DNA of 64,000 bases from Turritopsis dohrnii (GCA_027922465.2 BQMF02000177.1:62001-126000); one strand, 5' to 3'. Shown: positions 1 through 11,078, numbered from the stretch's first letter. Numbers and translations: made by a program. The notes: a model not told the origin generated them from the letters alone.

Positions 1-500
1 AGTGCATAGGCAATTGCACTAAATTGGCAACTTCCATCTGATTTAGGGTCTAATTCAATAGAGTGCCTCAATTCGCAAAATATCAAATCTTCTGGAGAAA
101 GTAGTATCAGCTATTTTTCTCTTTAATCCTTAAGCCATTTTTATCATTACTTGCAACCTTATGAGTTTTCCCTTTTTGGGATTTTCTCCACAGAAAACGA
201 AAAACACTGGTTTGGATGTTACTGATTGAAACGTTATGATGTACTGCACACTTAAAAACTAGCGAGAATTCACACCACAAATCTGGTTTCTCATTTCGGT
301 AGTTTCATATCAAGACATATTAAAACTTATTAAAATCAAAAACATTATAAACATAAATATAACATATTAAAACACGTCATAAAGTATTCGACAATATTTT
401 CAATGTACTTAACCATTCAATAGGGATAAGATGTTCTGACGCAATTTGTAATAGAATCAACGCAATTTGTAATACTCAATTCTACCTAAATTAGTAAGGA
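1..500. other. AT-rich intergenic sequence
   Basis: I see no gene, RNA or repeat boundary here. The sequence is AT-rich and ends at the A that precedes the CTAG terminus of the first Helitron array. Confidence 0.5.
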
Positions 501-3127
501 CTAGCCGCCAAGGCGGCGTCGCTCGCCGCCCATGTGCACCTGCTCTGTGTGTCACCCCGGAGACCCCCATAAACCTCATATTTCCTGAAAAACGGCTCGT
601 ACAACTTGTGTTCAGCCAGAGGCAGATTCGAAATCAAATATCAAATATCAGTTTAAACAATGGTTCCAAAAAACCCCAAATTTCATGATGTGTTACTTAT
701 TTATTTTTTAAAACAATCGCTGATCAGTACAACAATACACTCAAAACGTATTAACTTTTGTTTTAAAAAAGTTACGCCCTCTAACATGGGTGCTATCAAA
801 CGTAAGGGGGAAATGGTTTCTCTTCTTAAAAAGATCACACGGGAGGAGAGAAAAAAAGGCACGTGCTAAATGAATAAAGTGAATAAAAAAAACGTTCGAT
901 CTGATATAACATAAAAAGATTAAAAGAAATCGATTAAAACAAATTAAGACAACTATTATGACAAAAGCAAAAAAAAAATATTTTGTTTTATGATACTCTT
1001 TTTTTACCTATAGGTTTTTAAACATTTTGATTGCTCGAAAAAAAGTTCACCCGTCTCAGACAGTCAGGCAAGGATACGTTTGGATACACTGGCAAACCGA
1101 ACATGCTACCACGTTCTGCCACGGCTGCTTTTTGTCCAAAATGTTTTATCAATTAGTTTCTTTTGTATTTAGTTTTCAAAGCCAAGTCAACGTGGAATAT
1201 AAAACTAACAAAATAATAAAAACGAAACGTTATTCCTATTAGTTCATCAGCCAAAAAAAGTCACGTTCGATTGGGGTTGCAATGTATTTGCTTCGAACTC
1301 ACGTCGCACACAAAAAAAGAAATAATTTCGCACACAACTCAAGCTACCATTTTGCGTGACTTACAAACAAACAGACAGACAGACAGAGAATCGGCTATTA
1401 ACTAGCCGCCAAGGCGGCGTCGCTCGCCGCCGATGTTCACATGCTCTGTATCACTGTATCAATAAACGTCAAATTTCCTTATAAACGGCTCGTACAACTT
1501 GTGTTCAACCAGAAGCATATTCGAAGTCACAACCTCTGATAAAACCAATCTTTTATCAGTGTAACAATACACTCAAAATGTAGAGAGAGAAAACTTCAAC
1601 TTTTTATTAGCTTTTGTTTTAAAAAAGTTACGCACTTTAACATGGGTGCTATCAAACGTAAGGGGGAAATAGTTTCTCTTCTTAAAAACATCACGACGGA
1701 GGAGAGAAAAAAGGCACGTGCTAAATGAATAAATAGAATAAAAAACGTTCGATCAGAACGCTTAACAATTAAAAGAAGAAATTAATTTGTTAAAAGAAAA
1801 TTTGTTAAAAAAAAACACATTTTGTTTTGATATAATACTCTTTTTTTACCTATCGGTTTTTAAACATTTTGATTGCTCAAAAAAAAAACTCACCCGTCTC
1901 AGACAGTCAGGCAAGAGATAGTGGCAAATCGCACATGCTGCCACGTTCTGCCACTGCTGCTTTTTGTCCAAAATGTTTAATCAGTTAGATTCTTTGTATT
2001 TAGTTGATGTACTGTTTTCAAAGCCAAGTCAACGTGGAATATAAAACTAACAATAATAATAAAAACAAAACGTTATTCCTATTAGTTCATCAGCCAAAAA
2101 AAGTCACGTTCGATTGGGGTTGCAATGTATTTGCTTCGAACTCACGTCGCACACAAAAAAAGAAATAATTTCGCTCACAACTCAATCTACCATTTTGCGT
2201 GACAGACAAACAAACAGACAAACAGAGAATCGGCTATTAATATATAGACTAGCCGCCAAGGCGGCGTCGCTCGCCGCCCATGTCCACCTGCTCTGTATCA
2301 CTGTATCAATAAACGTCAAATTTCCTTATAAACGGCTCGTACAACCAGAAGCAGATTCGAAGTCACAACCTCTGGTAAAACCAATCTTTTATCAGTGTAA
2401 CAATACACTCAAAACGTATAGAGAGAAAACTTCAACTTTTTATTAACTTTTGTTTAAAAAAAGTTACGCGCTCTACATGGGTGCTATCAAACGTAAGGGG
2501 AAAATGGATTCTCTTCTTAAAAAGATCACACGGGAGGAGAGAAGAAAAGGCACGTGCTAAATGAATCAAGTGAATAAAAAAACGTTCGATCTGATATAAA
2601 ATAAAATAGATTAAAAGAAATCGATTAAAGACAACTATTATGACAAAAGCAAAAAAAAATATTTTGTTTTATGATATTTTTTTTTACCTATAGGTTTTTA
2701 AACATTTTCATTACTCGAAAAAAAAGTTCACCCGTCTCAGACAGTCAGGCAAGGATACGTTAGGATACACTGGCAAACCGAGATGCTACCACGTTCTCCC
2801 ACGGCTGCTTTTTGTCCAAAATGTTTTATCAGTTAGTTTCTTTGTATTTAGTTGATGTATTGTTTTCAAAGCCAAGTGAACGTGGAATATAAAACTAACA
2901 AAATAATAAAAACGAAACGTTATTCCTATTAGTTCATCAGCCAAAAAAAGTCACGTTCGATTGGGGTTGCAATGTATTTGCTTCGAACCCACGTCGCACA
3001 CAAAAAAAGAAATAATTTCGCTCACAACTCAATCTACCATTTTGCGTGACTTACAAACAAACAAACAAACGCACAAACAAACAAACAAACAGAGAATCGG
3101 CTATTAATATATAGATATAGATATAGA
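501..3127 (-). mobile_element. Tandem array of three non-autonomous Helitrons
   Basis: Three head-to-tail units of about 850-900 bp occupy 501-1401, 1402-2248 and 2249-3127. Read on the minus strand, a unit starts TCTATATATTAATAGCCG, has a (GTTT)n tract about 30 bp in, and ends with the perfect hairpin GCCGCC-TT-GGCGGC directly followed by CTAG. A 5' TC, a 3' hairpin and a CTAG (CTRR) end are the Helitron hallmarks. The outer CTAG end is followed by T on the minus strand, as expected for insertion at AT. At the second junction CTAG abuts the next unit's TC with nothing between; the first junction has lost TCTATATA. The far 5' end carries extra CTATAT repeats. There is no Rep/helicase frame, so movement would need an autonomous partner elsewhere. 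Open frames here are repeat-derived, not genes. Confidence 0.8.
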
Positions 3128-3777
3128 CAACATTTTTATGTGAGTATCATGTTGATGGTGTACAGACACTATATGTCACAATCGACCCTATCGACCCTAT
3201 ATGTAGAGAGTTTAGTACCTTGAAATTCTGTTATATATACTTACGAAATCCAAAAAGAGTCCTTTTTAGGCTTTTTCAAGTACGTTTATGGTTTTGGCAA
3301 GAAAAGTGATACAAAAATAATAAGGTTTAGTGTTTGAGGACATAATAGTCTTCCTTTTGTAGAGTCTATTACATCTCAAAACTACGGAAGATTCTGACTG
3401 AGCAACATCGTCAAAAAAGTCACTGCGGTGAAGTGCATATTCACTGAAATGATTCGTATATTTTTATGCCTTCCTATGGAAATGTACTCTTTCACAGTGA
3501 TTTTCTAATAAATCTTCCTGGTTCGTTGTTCTTAAGAAGTCAACGTTAAAATTTAATCGAACTTTAAGTTTTTAATTGTGAAGTTCATTTTATTGATTTT
3601 GTGAAATTCATGTTGACCATGATAAGCATTTCCTGAACTTTAAGCGGTTCAAGCATTTTTAATATTGAAAACAAAGTTAGACAGTGTTGAAAGTGTTTAC
3701 ACTTTTAGAAAGGTCAATAGTTATTATTGTTATTTACAAATGTTTACCCAGGATAGGCTCTTCAGTTCCTTAAGGTA
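3128..3777. other. Non-coding stretch with one MITE copy
   Basis: No gene is visible. The only recognisable structure is a diverged copy of the TA-flanked palindromic MITE at about 3402-3506, where GTCAAAAAAGTCACTGCGG and a matching inverted CAGTGATTTT flank the core. Confidence 0.5.
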
Positions 3778-3988
3778 CTGTTATCAATGAGGGCCCTTCG
3801 AAGGTGGTCCTAGAGTATTTAAAGCCCCCATTCGGGCTACGGAAGCTGTATTAGCAGCAGCCGCTCTGAGTGCTAAGCAGAGAGGAGTGATTCACAATGT
3901 TATAGTCGCTGGCATGACTCGGTGGAGGATTGAACCCGCGACCTCCCGAGCAGGAAGCAAGCAATCTACCACAAGGCTACCAGTGGGG
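3778..3988 (-). mobile_element. tRNA-derived SINE
   Basis: Read on the minus strand, the element begins with a tRNA-like head. A box A-like TAGCCTTGTGGTAGATTGC (3961-3979) and a box B-like GGTCGCGGGTTCAATCC (3927-3943) lie 17-18 bp apart, the normal spacing for an internal RNA polymerase III promoter. A tRNA-unrelated body of about 140 bp follows and ends in CTCATTGATAACAG. The acceptor stem does not close as in a functional tRNA and no CCA-ready 3' end follows box B, so this is a SINE rather than a tRNA gene. A different tRNA-headed sequence lies at 62.7 kb. Confidence 0.75.
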
Positions 3989-5578
3989 TGATAGATAAAA
4001 AAAGTATAACCAGTACAATAAAGCTTTTTACATTTATTTTTGTGGATAAACTCAGAGTTTGAATGTGTAACTTAACGATAATGAACTTTTATAAATGTCG
4101 TGAGAAATCACTTGTTTATCACTTTCGTTTACTATTTTGATATAATGCTGACATCAGCAAGTAAGTAAGAGTGACAGTGGCGGATCTAGACGTATATCGA
4201 AATTTGTGTAAGAGAGTGTTAGCAATCTAACCATAAAAGAAAAGCGTTCAAATAATCCCATTGGTAATATAAATTCAATTCACAAATTATGTAATGCTCT
4301 CCTACACAAATTGAGTGACACAAAATTACTGACTTAACAGTCACTGGCGAGGTCTTTCGTGCTAATTGAAAATCTTATCTCCCAGTGAGTAAAATCATAA
4401 AGTCACTACAGTGAAGAACATTTTCATTGAAAAAGTGTGCAGATCTCCATAGAATTGCACTCCTTCGCAGTTATCTTTACCAAATTAGCGCAACGGGCTT
4501 ATTCTCATTGTGACATGTCGAGTTTTTTGAAATATTTGTAAGCACCTGTTTGTTTTACAAATATGTAAACAATCTTAAATTCCTGTACTTAAGGAGATAC
4601 GACATGGGTCATGCAGTTTTCTGAATAAGTGCACTCGCTAAGTTCAATTTGAAGGGAAGAAAAATTAACAGGAAAACGACTGGACGACCTTGCTTCACTG
4701 AGAAACTTTAATTAACTTAAGCAACTGCATAAAGTATAGTTTTTGTTGTTATATTAATTTCTAAAACTGTTAATGGCGTCTCGAGTCCACATCTAAAATC
4801 TAACTGGGCCAATGTTATTTTGACGTCGAATCAACTTCATGCTATGTTAACTACACAGAACTGGCTTTTATGCTGGTAACAACTTGATATTGTTACAGTG
4901 TGACTTTCACTTAAACAACTTGAACACCTTAAATCATTTAGATTGTCATGGAACAACGGAACATATTTTAATGAGGCTAGTATAGATAAATGAGCCGGAA
5001 GTGCAACATGTAAACGTGTATTCGGAAGTGTTGAAGCGTTGACATCACTTCACTACGTCACCACAAATCATTCTTAGTAAATTTAACTAAACACGAAGAT
5101 AAACATAAATTCCTTCTGTATACAATTGGTTCAAAATGTTTGTTTTTTACATAGCTAATACTAAAAAAATATTGCATAAAAGATAACTGTTTTATCGATG
5201 TCATAGCTAAAATGATTATGAGTTATTGACGGATCTTGCGGTTAAATAGAAAACCAAAGTCATCACATATTGTTGACAGTGAAATGGGAAAAAAAACTAA
5301 TGGCAAATAGTTATTTATTTTTATATGAAAATGTTTTTCTTGGTGAAGGCATTTAATCAATTCAGACCTTTTGAGTCCTGAAAAGAATTTTACGAAGTTG
5401 GTCAACCACTATCAAATGATAAAACGGCGTTAATATCAAGATAATGGTTTGGATAAATTCCAAGGATTATAGGTTTGAGCGTTGATTGTTATCATTCATG
5501 AAAGTATTGGTTTTTACCGTCAAACTTTCATAGTTTGAAAAACGTGTGTCAATATTTCATTATATGTAGCTACTACAG
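3989..5578. other. Intergenic sequence, one MITE copy
   Basis: No gene is supported. A second diverged palindromic MITE copy begins CCCAGTGAGTAAAATCAT at 4381 and ends near 4480. The remaining sequence shows no ORF or repeat that I can support. Confidence 0.45.
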
Positions 5579-5581
5579 TTA

Positions 5582-5659
5582 GGGATTGTTCACAAATGAC
5601 GTCAACGGCGCGGCTCAAAAATCTTGAAAAAATGGTTGACGTCATTTGTGAACATTCCC
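5582..5659. mobile_element. 78-bp palindromic MITE with TTA target duplication
   Basis: The left end GGGATTGTTCACAAATGACG and the right end are inverted copies over 25 bp (through GACGTCAAC), differing at one base. The element is flanked by TTA on both sides (5579-5581 and 5660-5662). A 3-bp TWA duplication and G-rich termini fit the PIF/Harbinger superfamily. It is too short to encode anything. Confidence 0.75.
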
Positions 5660-5847
5660 TTATCATAAATTGTGTTTAGTTTTTAGAGGGCCAAGGTATC
5701 CTCTGCCTTTTTTCTTATTACCCAAAGAGAATTTATAACAATTAACTACATACATTGTAACTTTTGACTTCAGTTAAGAGATAGAAGACATCACAAGAAC
5801 AATATTGGTTTCATCAATATTAGGTTGGTTTACTTACTTTTCATTTC

Positions 5848-5861
5848 TAGATATCCTAAAC
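5848..5861 (+). other. Possible 3' splice site upstream of the GPCR
   Basis: The pyrimidine-rich run ending TTTCATTTCTAG lies a few bases upstream of the first in-frame ATG at 5862. It could be the acceptor of an intron in the 5' untranslated region. No donor was identified. Confidence 0.35.
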
Positions 5862-6866
5862 ATGAATGGCATACTGTGGCCAGTCACACTAACCATATCC
5901 ATTGTTGGAATTATTTGCAACACCTTATCAATTCTTGTCTGGGTGAAAATGGGATTTAAAAGAAGGATGAGAGAAAGTCTTACCGGAGTTTTAGCTTACT
6001 TCATACTTCTTCCACTTGTCGATAACTTTGTGTTGTTGTTGTTCATATCAACTGAGACATTGGTAGTTGCAATACCAAAGCTGCAAAATAACAAAGTATA
6101 TGCTTTCTTTTACTGTTATATTGGACATCCGCTATTCTTTTTCTTTGTTTATGCCAGTGGCTTTTTGGTTGTCAGTTTGACACTGCAACGGGTTCAAGTA
6201 GTGTTATCACCGATGAAGAAATTGAAAAACAATCTGGTGTTACAAACAAAAATTTTCGTATGTCTTGCATTTTTAATCAGTTTCATATTGAATATCAGTT
6301 CGTTTTTTGCGTACAATCTTGAAGAAAGTACTAGTTTCATGAACGTCACAAATCATATCCAACAAAACGATGACAGAAATAATTCCACTTTCCATAGTTA
6401 CAATATGACTTTGAAACATTATCACATAGGAAAATTACATATGAAACACAGGGAAGTTATATTCATCGTTAGATGCATTTTTGCTACTGGCGTACCATGC
6501 CTCTTCATGTTTCTTGGGAATATAGCAATCTACGTTAACCATCTCAGGGTTTCAAAGACAGCAATTGTGAAACAACGAACAATGTGTAAAGCACCCAATA
6601 AAGACGATGACAACTCCACTCAGAAAAGTATATTTCGGACACTGTTTCTCATAACATGTTCCACCTTTGGCTTTTGGCTTTTACGCTGTATAAACGGTTG
6701 TATGCAGTATATAAATCATACAGACAGTGTAGTCGACAATCAACACGTGGCTTTACAGAATTTCGGCATTACTATTGGAGCATCTCTTAACTTTTTTATT
6801 TACTTAGCAGGAAAACGCTTCCGAATTCAACTGAAAGAATTTGTTACAAATTGCAAATGTGCTTGA
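5862..6866 (+). CDS. Class A GPCR, peptide-receptor-like (FMRFamide-receptor type)
   Basis: A seven-transmembrane receptor of 334 residues in one exon, expected to act at the plasma membrane through G proteins. The open frame extends 19 codons further upstream without an ATG, so I start at the first ATG, immediately before TM1 (NTLSILVW, carrying the TM1 Asn). TM2 has the conserved Asp (LPLVDN). TM3 ends LTLQRV where most relatives have E/DRY, so the acidic residue is replaced by Gln. The second extracellular loop is long and has three N-glycosylation sequons (NVT, NST, NMT) but no obvious Cys. TM6 lacks CWxP. TM7 reads SLNFFIY, followed by a GKRFR segment, as in insect FMRFamide and related peptide receptors. 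The ligand is unknown. A decayed copy of the 3' end follows within 120 bp. Confidence 0.85.
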   Translation: MNGILWPVTLTISIVGIICNTLSILVWVKMGFKRRMRESLTGVLAYFILLPLVDNFVLLLFISTETLVVAIPKLQNNKVYAFFYCYIGHPLFFFFVYASGFLVVSLTLQRVQVVLSPMKKLKNNLVLQTKIFVCLAFLISFILNISSFFAYNLEESTSFMNVTNHIQQNDDRNNSTFHSYNMTLKHYHIGKLHMKHREVIFIVRCIFATGVPCLFMFLGNIAIYVNHLRVSKTAIVKQRTMCKAPNKDDDNSTQKSIFRTLFLITCSTFGFWLLRCINGCMQYINHTDSVVDNQHVALQNFGITIGASLNFFIYLAGKRFRIQLKEFVTNCKCA

Positions 6867-6973
6867 TTCATACTTCAGAAAAACTACTGCATCTTACGAA
6901 ATTCCAAGTCGATCCAACACTTCACGAAGAACAGTAAAGTAGTTCAAACTCAAAGGTGTTACACCACTATCAA

Positions 6974-7192
6974 TGAGGGTAGTATATTCCGAACACTGCT
7001 GCTTATAACAACTTCTACCTTCGTCTTTTGGCTTTTACGCTGTATAAACGGTTGTATACATTATATAAATCATACGGACACTGTAGTCGATAATACCTAT
7101 GTTGCTTAACAGAAAGTTCGGAGTTGCTTCGGTGCATCTTTGAAGTTGTTGTTTTATTATTTAACAGGTAAAAGTTATCGAAGCCATCTATA
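6974..7192 (+). pseudogene. Decayed duplicate of the GPCR 3' end
   Basis: About 210 bp here closely match 6631-6840 of the receptor gene just upstream, covering TM6, the third extracellular loop and TM7 (shared words include TTTTGGCTTTTACGCTGTAT and AAACGGTTGTATA). A TAA falls in frame where the parent has TTA CAG, and the parent's GKRFR end is also degraded. The piece has no start and no upstream receptor sequence. It is the remnant of a tandem duplication or of a second receptor gene mostly deleted. Confidence 0.85.
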
Positions 7193-7982
7193 TACAATTG
7201 CCTGAACGTCTTGGAGAGAAGATAAGTACACTGGAAAGAAACGTCTTTGTAAGAATGTTATGACAGTGTAGCATTTAGTGTTTTTTTGATAAATGTCAGA
7301 AAAAAACAAAACAATAACCATGTTTCTGTTGAAAATCACGTTCTTAAATTGTTATATAATTGTTATCTTTATTGAATATTTATTTACAGGATGTTTAATA
7401 CATAGAGAGTGTTTCAGAATATTTCCAAAGCTGTTTTTTTCCATAAGTATGCCAATTTCAAAATAGTTTTTCGCCTTAATAGAAAGCCTTTTCAACATCT
7501 TTCCATTTATATTTTGGTGGGAAAAAAATAATGCGGCTTTTGAAAAAAAAACAAGATTCGCAAAAATGCGACTAAATTTTTGTCAATAATATCAATAAAC
7601 ATTGATAATCATGAGAAAAATGTGTGATAAAATAATTACAGTATAACTACCATCAACCTGATACTCAGATAAAAATGCTGTCCTTACTAAAGTACGTTTC
7701 AAGTGAACTTGCACAGTTTTTATAAATGCTTGGCAAATTTGAAGGTTATGAGATATTTCAAAAATTCTTTTTGCGCTGTGTCGAACTTAAGCACTTTTTC
7801 ATGATAAAATTTGGAAGAATAATGAAAATGGAAGAAGAAAAACGAAGATGAAAAAACGAGCTTTTTATAGAAAAGAGCAAAAGAGCTCAGGTTTTTGTGA
7901 GCCTAACTTCAATCTTTGATCGTTCAAAAGGCAAAATAATTTTACAAAAAAGTAGCTAAAATATAATCCCTTAAAGTCATTT
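7193..7982. repeat. Non-coding; first copy of a ~160-bp direct duplication
   Basis: Positions about 7545-7690 (AAGATTCGCAAAAATGCGACT through CTCAGATAAAAATG) recur at about 8222-8375 in the same orientation, with substitutions and indels. No gene is visible. Confidence 0.6.
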
Positions 7983-8150
7983 AGGGGCTGATTACATGAT
8001 CCCGGTTAGCCGGGACGAAATTTCATCCCTCCTTGCCGAGGTCTTGGCATCCTGGTCAAATCATCATAAATTTCCCATCGCGATTACATGATAAAATTTT
8101 CATCCCGCCTAACCGAGATCTCGGCTATTAAGCTGAACCGCGGCTATAAA
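7983..8150. repeat. GC-rich dispersed repeat, copy 1
   Basis: The block starts GGGGCTGATTACATGATC and contains CCCGGTTAGCCGGG and CCCGCCTAACCGAG, far richer in G+C than its surroundings. Related blocks lie at 58.59-58.87 kb and 62.27-62.54 kb. Internal inverted words (CCCGG / CCGGG, CGAGATCTCGG) suggest a non-autonomous DNA element, but I cannot fix its target duplication. Confidence 0.6.
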
Positions 8151-8221
8151 AGTGAACGAAAAGGAGAAGGAGGAGAAGGAAAATGCCGGCTTTAACATAT
8201 ATTTCGCCCTATGGGGAAATA

Positions 8222-8385
8222 TATAACAAGATTCGCAAAAATGCGACTATATATTTCCCCTAAGTTACGAAAATTTTGTCAATTATTGTACGCATTGATA
8301 ACCATAAGAAAAATGTATCATTAAATAATTACAATGATATAATTCATAAGCCTGAATCTCAGATAAAAATGTCCACAGCGTAGAA
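8222..8385. repeat. Second copy of the ~160-bp direct duplication
   Basis: This matches 7545-7690. The GC-rich repeat at 7983-8150 lies between the two copies. Confidence 0.65.
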
Positions 8386-8716
8386 TTGAATCTAATAGCA
8401 GAAAAGAACTTATTTTGAACTGATTCTGAAATGAAGATGTTCTTACAATTTTTGCGAAGAAGTTAAAAAGTGACTGTGAAGTTACTATGGGCACAGGTAA
8501 AAACTATGACTGAAATTACATTGTGTAAAGCAATTCTGTCATAATAAATCTTTATTCTTGCTGACTCTTGACAAGTTCCTTATCCTTTATGCCATAAAAT
8601 CAAAGGAAACAATGTAATTCAAAATAACAATTGCTTTTTGTAATTCGGATAAAACTTAAACATACAATCCAATTTGTATACAGGTCTACAAAAGAAGAAA
8701 AGAAATGCCAACACTA

Positions 8717-9744
8717 CTAATATATAATTGCCCCCGCAGCGAGCGTAAGCGAGCGAGGAGGCATAGTAGTTTCACGAGATAGGCGAATGTCAGTTTCCGA
8801 TTTTGTTCATCATCATCATCATCATCATCATCTTCATCCTCCAACTTTTCGTGTTGACGTTACACGGTGGTATAGAATTATTAGCTGACTTTGCTTTTTT
8901 TTCCCGTTTCAAAGCATGGTACTGTAGGTGGAATGTTTTTTCGTATCTCTTTCCTAACTTATTATTATTTATACTATGTTATTTAGGAAGTTCGTATGAT
9001 AAAATTGTTAAGACATTTTTCATATTACTTTTGTGTTGTTTTAGTGCAGTGAACGCCTAGGATTTTGAAGCACAGCTTGAAATCTGAAATTTTGCCAACA
9101 ACATTTTATTTTTGTATATATGTTTTAGCTCAAATCTTTCATTCGATAAATTTTATTCAATGCATTGATTTTTGGCGGATCTTGCCTTAAAAAGATTTTA
9201 ATTGGATATCTGTGTATGCAAGAAAGCCTACAAATTGTCGTTCTTCGTGTTTTCCTTCTTTTTTCTGTCCTCCAAACCTGGTGTGATCATGATCAATAAA
9301 ACCTTCTTATATTTTTTTCTTGTTTTTTATGTGAACTTTGGCTATTTCTTGTTTCGAATCAAAGTTTGAAAAGCAGTTTTCTAATGGATTTTTCGCTTTA
9401 ATTTTTTTTAAAAAAAAATTTTTTTTTCTTTCTTTTGGTTCTTACAGAATTTCTTTAACAAATGTTTATCTTATTTTGATTATAAAATACGTATCCATGG
9501 TTTCAGTTCACACATTTCTTTTGTTTGTAGCCAATACTTTCTGATATTACTTGTTAAGCCTTAATTACACTTTTTGAAAGGTATAAATTAGCATCAGTGT
9601 GACATATGACTAAGACATAACAAAAAGTAACAAAGTTTTTCTTTGTTTTTGTTTCCGTTGTATAGCTTGCAATGTATAGCTTGCTGTGTGTACAAATTGG
9701 AATGCTTGAGCGCGGGGGCATTTTTAGCTAAAGCTACATGCTAG
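8717..9744 (+). mobile_element. Possible Helitron-like element
   Basis: The left edge TAATATATAATTGCCCCCGC and the right edge, where GCGGGGGC is followed by TAGCTAAAGCTACATGCTAG and then T, look like diverged Helitron ends. TAGCT-AA-AGCTA would be the terminal hairpin and CTAG the 3' end. The 5' TC is not present, which lowers confidence. The body holds an (ATC)n tract at about 8807-8840 and no credible gene. An 85-codon frame at 8803 starts without ATG inside that microsatellite and is not credible. Confidence 0.35.
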
Positions 9745-10560
9745 TATTAAAAATACTTTGAGATAGACATAGATACAGAGATAGACATACATACAAACAA
9801 ATAACTATCAAAGGCAATCAGAACCCAATCTCTGCTAACAAAATATTACGTGTAAAGAAGGAAGAGTATTTTCAAAAAAAAGAAGGGCTTAAAATGACAA
9901 TTTATAAAATTAAATTCAAGTACACCCTTTCTTTATCAGAACTAGTAAAATCTGGCTGGCTGTTCTTATTTTTGAGGCTTTTCCAGCCTGAATATGAAAA
10001 TAATAAACTTCGAAACTATTTACGACTGCTCGAGAAAAAATTCACATCCTGAACAGTTCTTATTTTACACAAAAATTCAGGCTCAAGCTGTTCTTGATTT
10101 TTGGAACAGTGACTTGAGTCACAGGTTGTTCTCAATGTTGTTCTTATTTTTGGCTAAATCTGAGGCTTGTGTTCTTATAAAACTGTTCTTACAAAACAAA
10201 GCATATATATATTCAGAATAAACATGTCTTTTTCAAAAAAATATGTTCACACATTATTTATTAGGTGATAAAGAGATCTTTAGTTTAAATCCCAAATGAA
10301 AAAAACAGATTTCGGTTGTGAAAATATAAATTTGTAAGAAATAATACTACATAGCTGAAAAGTAGAAGTTTGTATCCTGGCTTGATTTAGTTTACAGACT
10401 GTTATTTATTAGAATGTGTTTTGATGCACATTCGTTGTTCATAAGGTGTATATATAATATCAAAACAGTATATACGTGATCATGGAATTCTTTCATAGTA
10501 AACTGTTTCTGTTGTTAGGTTGAACGACTAGGTATCCAGGAAACACACTTGTTTTTTCTA
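9745..10560. other. Non-coding sequence with a GATA-like simple tract
   Basis: A degenerate GATAGACATA(GATA) tract lies at about 9760-9795. Around 9950-10180 the phrase TGTTCTTATTTTTG recurs loosely beside CAGGCT, suggesting an old dispersed repeat. I see no gene. Confidence 0.4.
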
Positions 10561-10561
10561 A

Positions 10562-11010
10562 GGTATTATACGTAATTGGTTTTCTAAACTTCTTTTGGCA
10601 TATACAACATCACGTTTCCACATGCAGTTTTTGGTTTGATGTTGTTCTCCACAAAGAAGAAAGGGTTTCCTTCTTTATCATGATGATTGTGTGCATGTTT
10701 TCATAAAAATAAATCTTCAGCCTGGCTTTTTAATAATGAATTTTCGCCTTTGCACTGAAATCACAGCTTCAATGCTTTCCAAGCATTTAATTACCAATCA
10801 TTGTATAGGTATAGATACATTGTTATCAGCAAAACCAAACAAAACATCCATGACATTGATATCACGTTTTTTCTCTGTTTTCACATGTCCATTCAAAATG
10901 TTTTTACAAAACTTTTTAGCACAACACTTAAACAATTTATTTCCATCATTTAACGTTTCGAATCATCTCAAAAAAGCTAGCAGAAAGCAAAAATCTTCTA
11001 CTGTCTAACT
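10562..11010 (-). pseudogene. Decayed coding relic of unknown family
   Basis: On the minus strand a frame ending at a TAG near 10588 reads NPFFFVENNIKPKTACGNVM and continues to MLYMPKEV before the stop. It has a protein-like composition but is preceded by a TGA. Further upstream another frame reads KTEKKRDINVMDVLFGFADN, then meets a stop. The frames do not join without several repairs, so I call this a degraded gene or transposon frame. I do not recognise the family. Confidence 0.35.
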
Positions 11011-11078
11011 GCACTGACTAAAAAAAGATGGCGTACAACATTACTGAAAACTAGCCTCTATTCTTATCTACCTTAGCA

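Noticed and set aside
2114..2446. 110-codon frame in the first array, and similar frames at 660, 1027, 12351, 16095 and 17319
   Set aside because: All lie in Helitron repeats, start without ATG or include the (GTTT)n tract, and differ between copies in ways that break the frame.
3895..3988. Possible tRNA gene on the minus strand
   Set aside because: A and B boxes are present but the acceptor stem does not close and a long tRNA-unrelated body follows; called a SINE.
8803..9060. 85-codon hydrophobic frame starting in (ATC)n
   Set aside because: The start is not ATG and the first residues come from the microsatellite; likely chance in AT-rich DNA.
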